Under the pieces are notes generated by a model, which was given only the letters and a program-made list of their open reading frames with translations, had not been told where the DNA came from and made no database searches. From Campylobacterales bacterium (GTDB lineage: Bacteria; Campylobacterota; Campylobacteria; Campylobacterales; Sulfurimonadaceae), in NCBI GenBank assembly GCA_016938175.1, contig JAFGVE010000028.1, positions 99,884-163,883 on the forward strand: DNA of 64,000 bases, written 5' to 3'. Below, in pieces: positions 15,428-23,056 of this stretch. How positions within the stretch are numbered: position 1 is the stretch's first letter; each line of letters opens with the position of its first letter. Position numbers and translations under genes: made by a program.

Positions 15428-17278
15428 TTGAACCAATCTATATACAATTATTTAAAAAATTATGACAACAATATACTGTCAATCAATAGACTTTTAGTAT
15501 CTACCTTTACAAAAATAAAAAATATTGAAGTTAAGAATAATATAAATTTAAAAAAACTAATTATTTCAGAAGATAAAGATGTTGAATACGAAAAACTTCA
15601 AGAGTTTATTAATTTAATAAATAAAATTGATAAAAAATTTTGTTTTGAAGAACTTCTTGAACTTTTTGAGTTTGTTATTTCTCCTTCTGATAAACTTGTA
15701 AATGGTGCGATTTATACCCCAGAAAATATTAGAAAATATATAACTAAACAATCATTTAACGAACTATCCAATAAATCTATTAGTGAGATTAAGATAGCTG
15801 ATATTGCTTGTGGATGTGGAGGATTTTTAATAGATGCTAGTCTTGAACTCAGAAAAAAAACAAATAAATCTTTTAAACAGATTTTTCAAGAAAATATTTT
15901 TGGCCTTGATATTCAAAAATATAGTATTGAAAGAACAGAAATATTACTTTCTCTATTGGCGATTATTTATGGTGAAGATGAAATACAATTTAATTTTAAT
16001 TTATATGCTGCTGATTCATTAGAGTTTGAATGGAAAGAAGAAGATGAACAAATTAAAAAGAATGGTGGTTTTGACTTAATATTAGGTAATCCTCCTTATG
16101 TTTGTTCAAGAAATATGGATAATAAAACAAAAGAACTTATGAAAAAATGGAGTACAAGTAAAACAGGACACCCTGATTTATATATTCCATTTTTTGAAAT
16201 TGGTCATAAATTATTGACAAATAATGGTGTCTTAGGCTTTATAACTGTAAATACATTTATGAATAGTGTAAATGGCCGAGCAATTAGAGAATACTTTAGT
16301 GAGGAAAAAGTACTCTTAAAAATAATAGATTTTAAAGATGAACAGATATTTAAATCAAGAATGACATATACTTGTATATGTTTATTGGAAAAGAAGGTGT
16401 CAGATTTTGTGTATTATACTAGTACTAAGGAAGAAAATTTACAAGATGTTTCAAGGCTTGAATTTAACAAGGATAGTTATGAAAGTTTAGATACTCAAAA
16501 GGGGTGGAGTTTAAAGAATAGTCAGTTAGTAACAAAATTAGAATCTATTGGAAGACCATTCGGAAAAATATATAACACTAAAAGTGGTATAGCAACATTG
16601 AAAAATCATGTCTATATTTTTAAATCAATCAAAGAAGATAAAAAACATTTTTATATGCAAGATGGAACAGCTATAGAAAAAGATGTATGTAAAGAAATTA
16701 TAAATTCAAATAACTTAAATAGATATGATGATATTGAGAACTTGAAAGAAAAAATTATTTTTCCTTACACCCACAATAAATATAATCAAGCAGTTATTAT
16801 TGAAGAAGAAACATTTTCATTGAAATTTCCTAAGACATATTCCTATTTACTTACAAAAAAAGAATTACTAGCGACTAGAGACAAGGGAAATGGAAAATAT
16901 CCTGTTTGGTATGCATTTGGTAGAACACAATCACTAGATAAGATTAAGCACAAATTATTTTTTCCACAGCTTGTTAAAAAAGGTTTTAAAGCTGTATTGA
17001 ACAGTGATGAGAACTTGTACTTTTATAATGGGATGGCAGCATATTCAGAAAATAAAAGAAACTTACGCATACTTCAAAAGCTTATAGTTTCAAGTGTGGT
17101 ATGGAGTTATATAGAAAATAAATGTAAACATTATGCATCAGGATACTTTGGATTAGGCAAAAATTATCTAAAAGACTTTGGAATATATGATTTTACGGAA
17201 AAAGAAGTGAAATTTTTACTTGATAAAGTAGATGATATAAAACTTGATAATTTTATTACATCCAAATATACTACTTAG
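15428..17278 (+). CDS. N6-adenine DNA methyltransferase, Eco57I/TaqI type
   Basis: 616 residues. Motif X is GAIYTPENI, motif I (S-adenosylmethionine binding) is DIACGCGGF at 125-133, and motif IV is GNPPY at 220-224, which is characteristic of N6-adenine methyltransferases. The C-terminal third has TaqI-like target-recognition features (FGRTQSLDKIKHKLFFPQL and HYASGYFGLGKNYL). There is no PD-(D/E)XK nuclease domain, so cutting would need the HNH partner. The start is TTG at 15428, behind GGAA inside the upstream gene's last codons; no ATG is nearby. It ends the four-gene island operon and is AT-rich like its neighbours. Confidence 0.87.
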   Translation: MNQSIYNYLKNYDNNILSINRLLVSTFTKIKNIEVKNNINLKKLIISEDKDVEYEKLQEFINLINKIDKKFCFEELLELFEFVISPSDKLVNGAIYTPENIRKYITKQSFNELSNKSISEIKIADIACGCGGFLIDASLELRKKTNKSFKQIFQENIFGLDIQKYSIERTEILLSLLAIIYGEDEIQFNFNLYAADSLEFEWKEEDEQIKKNGGFDLILGNPPYVCSRNMDNKTKELMKKWSTSKTGHPDLYIPFFEIGHKLLTNNGVLGFITVNTFMNSVNGRAIREYFSEEKVLLKIIDFKDEQIFKSRMTYTCICLLEKKVSDFVYYTSTKEENLQDVSRLEFNKDSYESLDTQKGWSLKNSQLVTKLESIGRPFGKIYNTKSGIATLKNHVYIFKSIKEDKKHFYMQDGTAIEKDVCKEIINSNNLNRYDDIENLKEKIIFPYTHNKYNQAVIIEEETFSLKFPKTYSYLLTKKELLATRDKGNGKYPVWYAFGRTQSLDKIKHKLFFPQLVKKGFKAVLNSDENLYFYNGMAAYSENKRNLRILQKLIVSSVVWSYIENKCKHYASGYFGLGKNYLKDFGIYDFTEKEVKFLLDKVDDIKLDNFITSKYTT

Positions 17279-17347
17279 TAATGTATTTAGAATATTTTGT
17301 CAATAAAACTATTACAATTTTAAAAATTATACTCATCAAGGAACACA

Positions 17348-17770
17348 ATGAGTTTTATAGCAACCATCACAGTTTTAACTTTAATTATTATGGCATTATT
17401 CCATTTTTACTGGGCATTTGGTGGTAAAGTTGGTTTGGATAAAGCCTTACCAACTAAAGATGGAGTAAAACTGCTAAATCCAAGTAAGGCTTTGACATTT
17501 TTTGTTGGTTTTGTTTTAATTGTCTTTGCATACATCGCTTATGGTTTAGGGTTTTATGATTTTACAGTTTATGCAAACAGAAGTTTTTATGTGTACTCTG
17601 GAGTATTTTTATCAGCCATTTTTACACTAAGAGCCATAGGCGAGTTCAATGCCGTTGGCTTTTTTAAAAAGGTAAAAGATACAGAGTTTGCAATTTACGA
17701 TACAAAGTACTTTTCACCATTGTGTTTGCTCTTAGGTGTTGTATTTGCTCTATTGACATACAAGGTCTAA
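17348..17770 (+). CDS. DUF3995-type integral membrane protein
   Basis: 140 residues with four hydrophobic segments (about 1-22, 50-70, 80-100 and 120-138). The FHFYWAFGGKVGLDKALPT segment after the first helix is typical of the DUF3995 family of small inner-membrane proteins of unknown function. It stands alone on the plus strand, 69 bases after the island methyltransferase, with CAAGGA as ribosome site, and converges on the minus-strand gene ending at 17791. Nothing ties it to nitrogen fixation. Confidence 0.7.
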   Translation: MSFIATITVLTLIIMALFHFYWAFGGKVGLDKALPTKDGVKLLNPSKALTFFVGFVLIVFAYIAYGLGFYDFTVYANRSFYVYSGVFLSAIFTLRAIGEFNAVGFFKKVKDTEFAIYDTKYFSPLCLLLGVVFALLTYKV

Positions 17771-17790
17771 CAAAATACAGAGTTTAACAC

Positions 17791-18312
17791 TTAGTTCGGT
17801 AAAGACTTTAAACCCTCAAGTGCAGAGTTTATCTGTGCAGAAGCTAGAGTTTTTGCATTTTCCTCTTCATTTGCAGACCACCAGTACTCTATTATCTCTT
17901 GTTCTATGGTACCTAGTAGTGTCATTGACAAGTTTGCAAAGACTTCGTAAGAACTTACGTTTTCTATGGGTACACCGTTTTGTTTTGCGAGTACTTCTAT
18001 GAGTTCACGTATGGACTTTTCAACATCTGTAGGCTCTGGTAAGACCTCTCCCTCTAGTGGAGTTTGTATGACTCTTGCGTAGTCTATCCAGGTCTTTATC
18101 TCATCTTCGAGGTAGTTATGCCCATAAACCTGATAACACAACAATTTTGTATGAGTATAGACTATCTCCTCATTTTCATCTAAGACATTTGTCATTTTTG
18201 CTTCGCCATTGTCAAGATAGACTTCAACTCTTTCGTTTTCATGTAGTGTACATGCTATCTCAAAAGCGTTTCTTGCCTGTTTCAGTAGCTCTTTTTTCTC
18301 TTTTTCGTACAT
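17791..18312 (-). CDS. Hypothetical protein, 173 residues, end of the NifX-led operon
   Basis: No family recognised. Soluble, acidic and helical, with two tryptophans in EYWWSANEEE near residue 145. ATG 18312 is preceded by GGAGAAGAG. It is the last of four minus-strand genes that begin with the NifX-like gene at 19552, so it is probably expressed under nitrogen-fixing conditions from the promoter motif at 19602-19618. Its function is unknown. Confidence 0.6.
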   Translation of the reverse strand: MYEKEKKELLKQARNAFEIACTLHENERVEVYLDNGEAKMTNVLDENEEIVYTHTKLLCYQVYGHNYLEDEIKTWIDYARVIQTPLEGEVLPEPTDVEKSIRELIEVLAKQNGVPIENVSSYEVFANLSMTLLGTIEQEIIEYWWSANEEENAKTLASAQINSALEGLKSLPN

Positions 18313-18340
18313 TGTCTCTTCTCCATTGTTGATTTAAGTT

Positions 18341-18949
18341 TTAGTTCATGTAAGGTATGTCAAGTACAGCATCTCTGTCTTCTGCTTCATATTCATAGGT
18401 CTTTATTTTTGGTATTTTCGTTATTTCCTTTGTTAAAATAATTTTTTGCAAAGGGTGCAAGTTTAACGCCTCACTTCTAAGCAAAATAGTTGCTATAAAG
18501 TGGTTTGTGACTATTGGGTGCCACTCTTTATGCTCTTTCATTAAAGAGTTAGAAAAGGCTATAAGTTCTTCGACACTCATATCATCGAGTTTTGGTAGTT
18601 TTCTTACTACATTTCTCACAAACTGTTTTGAGAAGTAAGGCTCACCAAGCTCTAGTAACTCAGATGCTGCGTTTATGTCAGCATAATTTTCACTGTAGCT
18701 GTATGCATACCTAAAGTGTTCACACACCCACTCGGTATATTTTGGGTAAGCATTTAAAACTTTTACCAAGTCTTGTAAGTCTTGGTCTATAAGCACCTGA
18801 AAGAGAGTAATGGCATTTTTGCTAATACGTCTCCAGTGTGGCTCACTTTGTTGAAAGTTGTCCTTTTCCAATATAGGACGATACTGGTCTATATCAGATA
18901 TATTATCAATAAGTCTTGCCTTGTTTTTATGCTTGTTTTGCATAGGCAT
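18341..18949 (-). CDS. Conserved hypothetical protein, paralogue of the product at 10174-10872
   Basis: 202 residues. It shares two blocks with the 232-residue protein at 10174-10872: a mid segment ending LVKVLNAYP and a C-terminal NLHPLQKIILTKEI. The copies lie on either side of the AT-rich island and on opposite strands, each in a sigma-54-type nif operon. I know no function for the family. The ATG at 18949 and another at 18943 are both possible; the start overlaps the upstream 85-residue gene by 23 bases. Confidence 0.68.
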   Translation of the reverse strand: MPMQNKHKNKARLIDNISDIDQYRPILEKDNFQQSEPHWRRISKNAITLFQVLIDQDLQDLVKVLNAYPKYTEWVCEHFRYAYSYSENYADINAASELLELGEPYFSKQFVRNVVRKLPKLDDMSVEELIAFSNSLMKEHKEWHPIVTNHFIATILLRSEALNLHPLQKIILTKEITKIPKIKTYEYEAEDRDAVLDIPYMN

Positions 18950-19184
18950 CTGCGTTGTTAAAATCCCAAAGATTCTTGTACATCAAGTCAAGACTTGAGA
19001 GTGTAGAGTCTATTAACATGAGATTTTTCATCTTTGGAAAATGTTTTCTTGGGTATTTGTTATACCACTGCTCCATCTCTACCTTTAACTGGTTTCTTTG
19101 TATGACTGTCTGGGCTATCATTAGTTTTATCTCACTCATCTCAGGAGTGATGGTCTCTTCTCTTAACTGCATCCGCAAGTGCAA
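18927..19184 (-). CDS. Small hypothetical protein, 85 residues
   Basis: No family recognised. Mostly helical with a central aromatic patch (QWYNKYPRKHFPKM). It overlaps the NifX-like gene by 22 bases and the following gene by 23 bases, so translation is probably coupled. ATG 19184 and ATG 19172 are both possible starts. Its presence in the operon is the only clue to function. Confidence 0.55.
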   Translation of the reverse strand: MHLRMQLREETITPEMSEIKLMIAQTVIQRNQLKVEMEQWYNKYPRKHFPKMKNLMLIDSTLSSLDLMYKNLWDFNNADAYAKQA

Positions 19185-19552
19185 TTCTCTGTTGCAGTAC
19201 CCGGGTCAAGATATTGTGTAGCGTTGAGTGCATCTACTTTTACGAACTTGTTGTTTTGAAACTCATTTACAATCTCAGCGAGTCCCATAGGCTCTTTACC
19301 TATGTAAAAAACGCTTATACCACTTTTGTTTAGTTCCTTAAATGGTCCATCACCCATGAAAGAGTAAACCGCTTTTGTAGCACCTTTCTCTTTTAAAAAT
19401 TTTGCAGTTTTTATTCCGTTACCGCTTCCGTCATTTTTTACAAAGCTAAATGATTTTTCTTTCTCTTCATAAAGAGCAAACATATCTACATTGCCAAAAA
19501 GTATGGATGATTTGATATCGCTCCCTTGAGAGTCGATTGGTATTGCAATCAT
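19163..19552 (-). CDS. NifX/NifB-C-terminal-family cofactor-binding protein
   Basis: 129 residues. The N-terminal MIAIPIDSQG...SSILFGNVDMFALYE and the AKFLKEKGATKAVYSFMGDGPF segment follow the dinitrogenase iron-molybdenum-cofactor biosynthesis fold shared by NifX, NafY and the NifB tail. The C-terminus carries a CTCGC cluster that may bind metal. Family members carry NifB-co or FeMo-co during nitrogenase assembly. AAGGAG precedes ATG 19552. It heads a four-gene minus-strand operon whose promoter motif overlaps the divergent one for the Sel1-NifU gene. Confidence 0.8.
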   Translation of the reverse strand: MIAIPIDSQGSDIKSSILFGNVDMFALYEEKEKSFSFVKNDGSGNGIKTAKFLKEKGATKAVYSFMGDGPFKELNKSGISVFYIGKEPMGLAEIVNEFQNNKFVKVDALNATQYLDPGTATENCTCGCS

Positions 19553-19601
19553 ATCTATCTCCTTGTCTTTTGAATTTCTCTAATGATTTTCAAACTTTAG
19601 A

Positions 19602-19618
19602 GTGCAACTTTAGTTCTA
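19602..19618 (-). promoter_or_regulatory. Sigma-54-like promoter for the NifX-led operon
   Basis: Read on the minus strand: TAGAAC-TAAAG-TTGCAC. AG is at 19617-19616 and GC at 19605-19604, ten bases apart. The predicted start is near 19592, upstream of AAGGAG and ATG 19552. Its -24 end overlaps the -24 end of the plus-strand motif at 19617-19633. Confidence 0.62.
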
Positions 19619-19633
19619 GAATAAGAAATGCAT
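19617..19633 (+). promoter_or_regulatory. Sigma-54-like promoter for the Sel1-NifU operon
   Basis: TAGAAT-AAGAA-ATGCAT, with AG at 19618-19619 and GC at 19630-19631. It would drive the plus-strand genes from 19675. The TTCTAGAA palindrome at 19614-19621 supplies the -24 element of this promoter and of the divergent one. Confidence 0.6.
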
Positions 19634-19674
19634 TTTTGCTTACATAAAGCATGAAGCATGGAAAAGGATAGAAC

Positions 19675-20400
19675 ATGGTAGTGACGTTTGACAGAGCTAT
19701 AGAAGAGTTTGAAAAAAAGAATTACAATGAAGCGTATGTACTTTTTGAAGAGTCCGCTTCCTTCGATGCAAAATCCATGGTTAATTTGGCGATTATGCAT
19801 ATGAAAGGTCAGGGGTGTGAAAGAAGCAATAAACGTGCAAAAGAGTGGTTTTTAAAAGCTGCGGAGCATGACAATATACAAGCATTAAATGCGTTGGCGA
19901 TTTTTTATGAAAAAGGCATGGACGGGGAAGTTGATGCCGTAAAAGCACTTGAGTACTACAAAAGAGCCGCAGACTTAGGGAGTGTAGAGTCACAACTTAA
20001 AGCAGGTATGCTTTACAAAGAGCAGGGCAAAAATCTACAAGCAATGCGTTACCTTATAACTGCTGCACATAACAATAATGCTCAAGCGCAAGCAATAGTT
20101 ACCTATGTTAGTAACGCTTCAGAAAATAATATGCTCAACAAAGAGTTTAGAGTTTTAGACGGTTTAGCACAAAAAGAGCTTATAGACACTCTCTTAGATA
20201 CAAAAATACGTCCTACTTTAGCGGTAGACGGTGGTGGGATTGAACTACTCAACTACATTCCTGGTGAGAGACCACAGGTATGGATGAGTTATACAGGTTC
20301 TTGTTCGGGGTGTCATCTTGGTTTGACTTCAACAGCTGACATGCTCTTGGACAATTTTCAAACAATGATTGACAAAAATGTCATACTTTATTTAATGTAG
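19675..20400 (+). CDS. Sel1-repeat protein fused to a C-terminal NifU (Nfu) scaffold domain
   Basis: 241 residues in two parts. Residues about 5-150 are Sel1/TPR-like repeats (for example AMHMKG-type turns, ALAIFYEKGMDGEVDAVKAL and AGMLYKEQGKN). Residues about 170-241 are an Nfu domain: IRPTLAVDGGGIELL followed by GSCSGCHLGLTST, whose CXXC binds a transferable Fe-S cluster. Nfu domains deliver Fe-S clusters to apoproteins; here the repeats could bring the scaffold to a client such as nitrogenase or its cofactor enzymes. AAGGA precedes ATG 19675. It leads an operon of TOBE, ferredoxin, NifX and ferredoxin genes. Confidence 0.82.
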   Translation: MVVTFDRAIEEFEKKNYNEAYVLFEESASFDAKSMVNLAIMHMKGQGCERSNKRAKEWFLKAAEHDNIQALNALAIFYEKGMDGEVDAVKALEYYKRAADLGSVESQLKAGMLYKEQGKNLQAMRYLITAAHNNNAQAQAIVTYVSNASENNMLNKEFRVLDGLAQKELIDTLLDTKIRPTLAVDGGGIELLNYIPGERPQVWMSYTGSCSGCHLGLTSTADMLLDNFQTMIDKNVILYLM

Positions 20401-20408
20401 GTGTAGAG

Positions 20409-20831
20409 ATGAACAGTAAAGAAGCAGTTGTTACAGAGATTAGAAAAACGGATATTGTGACATATATAGATGTTCAATGCGGTGATGAGACACTACGTTT
20501 AATTAGACAAAATGCCCCTATATGGCTAGCTGTTGGTGACAGTATATATTGTAAGTTTCAAGAAGTTTCTGTATGTGTCAGTAAAGAGTGTCAAGGAAAG
20601 GTCTCTATTGAAAATAAGATACCAGCAATATTGAAAAATGTCAGACAAAACAACTCCTTGTGTGAACTTACTTTTGAAAGTAGCATGGGAACTGTCATCT
20701 CACTTATAACACAAGATGCGTATAACTTGCTGGGCTTAAAGATAGATTGTGAAGCGACAATGTTGTTACGCGGTGTTGATATAACAATTGAACCGCGACT
20801 TGACTTATCTAGAATAAAAGATGCAAGTTGA
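20409..20831 (+). CDS. Tandem TOBE (molbindin-like) molybdate-binding protein
   Basis: 140 residues that divide into two similar beta-rich halves (about 5-65 and 70-135). Each has the hydrophobic-charge rhythm of a Mop/TOBE domain: the first ends in VGDSIYCKFQEVSVCVSK and the second in EATMLLRGVDITIEP. Such domains bind molybdate or tungstate oxyanions. In an operon for FeMo-cofactor assembly, cytoplasmic Mo storage or delivery is the likely role. Cysteines in both halves (five in total) are unusual for plain molbindins. It starts 8 bases after the Sel1-NifU gene. Confidence 0.65.
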   Translation: MNSKEAVVTEIRKTDIVTYIDVQCGDETLRLIRQNAPIWLAVGDSIYCKFQEVSVCVSKECQGKVSIENKIPAILKNVRQNNSLCELTFESSMGTVISLITQDAYNLLGLKIDCEATMLLRGVDITIEPRLDLSRIKDAS

Positions 20832-20858
20832 AAACTATATAACAAAGAGGAGAACAAA

Positions 20859-21245
20859 ATGGCTGTTATGATTACTGATTTATGTATAAACTGTGGAGAC
20901 TGTGCACCAGAGTGTCCTGTCGCTGCAATTCTTGAAGATTCAAATGAGAAAAACCCACATGAAGGTCAATACTTCTATGTAAAACCTGAGACTTGTGTAG
21001 AGTGTGTGGGACATGCAGATGCACCACGCTGTGCAGACGCTTGTCCGACGGAAGGCTCAATTGTGTGGGATATGCCGTACACAACTGATTATGAAGAGTA
21101 CTATATGGCTGGAAATGAAAATGGTACTTACAAAATTCGTGAGCATAAGAAAAAAGGTCTGATGCTACCTTCTGTAAAAGCACAACTGTTTATGGATGAG
21201 ATTAGTACAGAGATGCGTGAATCACATTCAAACGTAGCAGTGTAA
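20859..21245 (+). CDS. Nif-type 2[4Fe-4S] ferredoxin
   Basis: 128 residues. The first cluster motif is CINCGDCAPECP near residues 9-20. The second is an expanded CVECVGHADAPRCADACP, with an insertion between its second and third cysteines, as in the FdxN/FdxB-like nif ferredoxins. A non-cluster tail of about 65 residues follows. It probably donates electrons to nitrogenase or to NifB. AGGAG precedes ATG 20859. A shorter-tailed relative lies two genes downstream at 21674-22069. Confidence 0.85.
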   Translation: MAVMITDLCINCGDCAPECPVAAILEDSNEKNPHEGQYFYVKPETCVECVGHADAPRCADACPTEGSIVWDMPYTTDYEEYYMAGNENGTYKIREHKKKGLMLPSVKAQLFMDEISTEMRESHSNVAV

Positions 21246-21257
21246 CGTAGGTACATT

Positions 21258-21635
21258 ATGAATATCGCATTTGCATCATCGGATGGAGAGGCTATAAATC
21301 AGCACTTTGGTTGGTCAAAACAGTTCTATCTCTATGAGGTTGGCAAGGATACTTCACAACTTTTAAAAGTGATAGATTCTTCACAAGAGCCTGAGGGTGA
21401 GAAAGAAAAGCTGAATTATAAAATAGGAACGATTGATGAGGCAGACATTATGTACTGCACGCAAATTGGACCTACTGCTTCTAAGATGATACAAGCTGCG
21501 GGCGTGCACCCTGTTAGAGTTGCAGAAAATGAGACAATAAAAGATGCAATTGTAAAACTACAAGATATGTTGGATGATGCACCCGCACCATGGTTGCTGC
21601 GTATTTACCATAAAGCTGAGGCTAGAAGCGCGTAG
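21258..21635 (+). CDS. nifX: NifX, FeMo-cofactor precursor carrier
   Basis: 125 residues. It begins IAFASSDGEAINQHFGWSKQFYLYEV, the NifX/NafY core in which the histidine of the INQHFG motif helps bind the cofactor; NifB encoded at 28306-29724 has INQHFGSVREF in its tail. GPTASKMIQAAGVHPVRV continues the family fold. NifX holds NifB-co and passes it to NifEN. It lies between two nif ferredoxin genes, 12 bases after the first, in the operon from 19675. Confidence 0.87.
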   Translation: MNIAFASSDGEAINQHFGWSKQFYLYEVGKDTSQLLKVIDSSQEPEGEKEKLNYKIGTIDEADIMYCTQIGPTASKMIQAAGVHPVRVAENETIKDAIVKLQDMLDDAPAPWLLRIYHKAEARSA

Positions 21636-21673
21636 CGTTTACTAAATACAAAAATATAATTAAGGAGACAAAA

Positions 21674-22069
21674 ATGTCTGTAATAATAGATGAGAGTTGT
21701 ATAACGTGTGATGCGTGTTTACAAAACTGCCCGGTAAATGCCATAGTTGACGACGGTCAAAATCCAACTGGTGAAAATTGCTACTACGTTCAACCAGAAA
21801 AGTGTGTAGAGTGTGTAGATATATACGATGATCCACAATGTGCCGCAATATGTCCTAGTATAGGCTGTATAACATGGGATATGCCTTTTACGCAAGAGTT
21901 TGAAGAACATTTTGTAAGTGCTGATATTTATGCATTGGCTACGACTAAAGATGGTGTTTTAAAGTCTCCAGCTTATAGAGAAAAGAAGTATCGTAAAGAT
22001 ATTCCTTTGACACAAAGAGGTGTAAAACATGTAGTACAAGAAGAGCCTGAAGATTTAGAAGTAGGCTGA
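21674..22069 (+). CDS. Nif-type 2[4Fe-4S] ferredoxin (second copy)
   Basis: 131 residues. CITCDACLQNCPVNAI gives the first cluster; CVECVDIYDDPQCAAICP gives the second with the same inserted loop as the ferredoxin at 20859. The tail is shorter in similarity but of comparable length. Two related ferredoxins flanking nifX suggest separate electron routes, for example one to dinitrogenase reductase and one to cofactor enzymes; this is inference. AAGGAG lies upstream of ATG 21674. Confidence 0.85.
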   Translation: MSVIIDESCITCDACLQNCPVNAIVDDGQNPTGENCYYVQPEKCVECVDIYDDPQCAAICPSIGCITWDMPFTQEFEEHFVSADIYALATTKDGVLKSPAYREKKYRKDIPLTQRGVKHVVQEEPEDLEVG

Positions 22070-22070
22070 T

Positions 22071-22406
22071 TTGTACCAACTCGATAGATTATCTGATATA
22101 GCTAATAATCTGAGTGCATTTGAGAGAGACTGTTGTATAACAGTAGCTCTTAAAATAGCTGATAGTTCATGTAAAATGGATGCATATGAACAGTCTGTTT
22201 TTCTCTCCTTGTTTGACGCTCTAGAAAGAGTTGAGAGTGAATTTTTTTCCAGTAATGTGTATGAGATTGTGATGTTGGGGAGGAATGCTCCGAGTGCTGC
22301 AATTTATGCAGAGATAAAAAAACTCAGAGAGTCTGCCATGGAGATGATAACACGGCCAAAGATGAAAGCTTTTAAGGCTTCCATACGTGAGAAACTTCTC
22401 ACATAG
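22071..22406 (+). CDS. Hypothetical protein, 111 residues, TTG start
   Basis: No family recognised. Helical, with a cysteine pair in ERDCCITV and another cysteine in DSSCKMD. It starts with TTG at 22071, 1 base after the ferredoxin stop; the first in-frame ATG would remove a third of the protein. It ends the plus-strand operon from 19675 and converges with the minus-strand gene ending at 22418. The 11-base convergent gap holds competing short inverted repeats (GAGCT with AGCTC, GTATA with TATAC) that may serve as terminator. Confidence 0.58.
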   Translation: MYQLDRLSDIANNLSAFERDCCITVALKIADSSCKMDAYEQSVFLSLFDALERVESEFFSSNVYEIVMLGRNAPSAAIYAEIKKLRESAMEMITRPKMKAFKASIREKLLT

Positions 22407-22417
22407 GGTATAGAGCT

Positions 22418-22981
22418 TTATACAGCTCCAAATAAAATCTTACCTTGTTTGTTCTGTGCAGATTTTATCTCTTCGTAACTTTTTGTTGCAATTCTGAGTG
22501 TCGTGTTTTTTATCTCATCATAAACAGTGTCTATTTTCTCTTCTGCAGAAGACTTTTTCAAATCACCTTTAGAGAGATTTGCATGCTCAAGAAGTTCATT
22601 CCAGACAGAACTTTCATCAAGTGAAAACATATAAAATGTAAAACCTTCGTATTCAATCTTTCCATCTGTATCTAAGTCTGCTACAAAAAAGATATAAAGA
22701 CCATCAGGAGAGAGTACATCTTTATATACATCTATAAATGGCTCAAAAAAATTCAATGTAGAGAGTTCACATGCTAAAAAGTCGATTTTATCACTGTCTG
22801 TAACTAAAATTGATTGTGTGCACGTTGCTTTTGGAGGCAGTTGTTTGTCTGCGGACATAACTGTACCTGGAGTAATGATTAATGAACCACGATAGCCATA
22901 GGCATGTGCATCTGTTTTATCATTAAACGTTGGCTGCCATTGCAAGTTGTTGGAGTATATAAAGTCTTGAATTGTTGACAT
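22418..22981 (-). CDS. Hypothetical protein, 187 residues, with its own sigma-54-like promoter
   Basis: No family recognised. A soluble alpha/beta protein with two cysteines. The start is ATG 22981, behind AGGAAGA; the longer frame back to 23017 would begin inside the promoter motif and is rejected. It appears to be a single-gene unit at the end of the clpP-clpX-nifS gene run, driven by the motif at 23017-23033, so it should be part of the nitrogen-fixation regulon. Confidence 0.6.
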   Translation of the reverse strand: MSTIQDFIYSNNLQWQPTFNDKTDAHAYGYRGSLIITPGTVMSADKQLPPKATCTQSILVTDSDKIDFLACELSTLNFFEPFIDVYKDVLSPDGLYIFFVADLDTDGKIEYEGFTFYMFSLDESSVWNELLEHANLSKGDLKKSSAEEKIDTVYDEIKNTTLRIATKSYEEIKSAQNKQGKILFGAV

Positions 22982-23016
22982 AAGAGTCTTCCTTTGTGTT
23001 AATGTTTGTATTCTCA

Positions 23017-23033
23017 ATGCAATTTTGGTTCTA
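23017..23033 (-). promoter_or_regulatory. Sigma-54-like promoter for the 187-residue protein gene
   Basis: Minus strand TAGAAC-CAAAA-TTGCAT, with AG and GC ten bases apart (AG at 23032-23031, GC at 23020-23019). Predicted transcription start is near 23007, 26 bases before ATG 22981. Confidence 0.6.
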
Positions 23034-23056
23034 TAAAAATTTGTAGAATGAAGAGA

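Noticed and set aside
11522..17347. Island as a transposon or prophage
   Set aside because: No transposase, integrase, terminal inverted repeats or flanking direct repeats seen at its edges.
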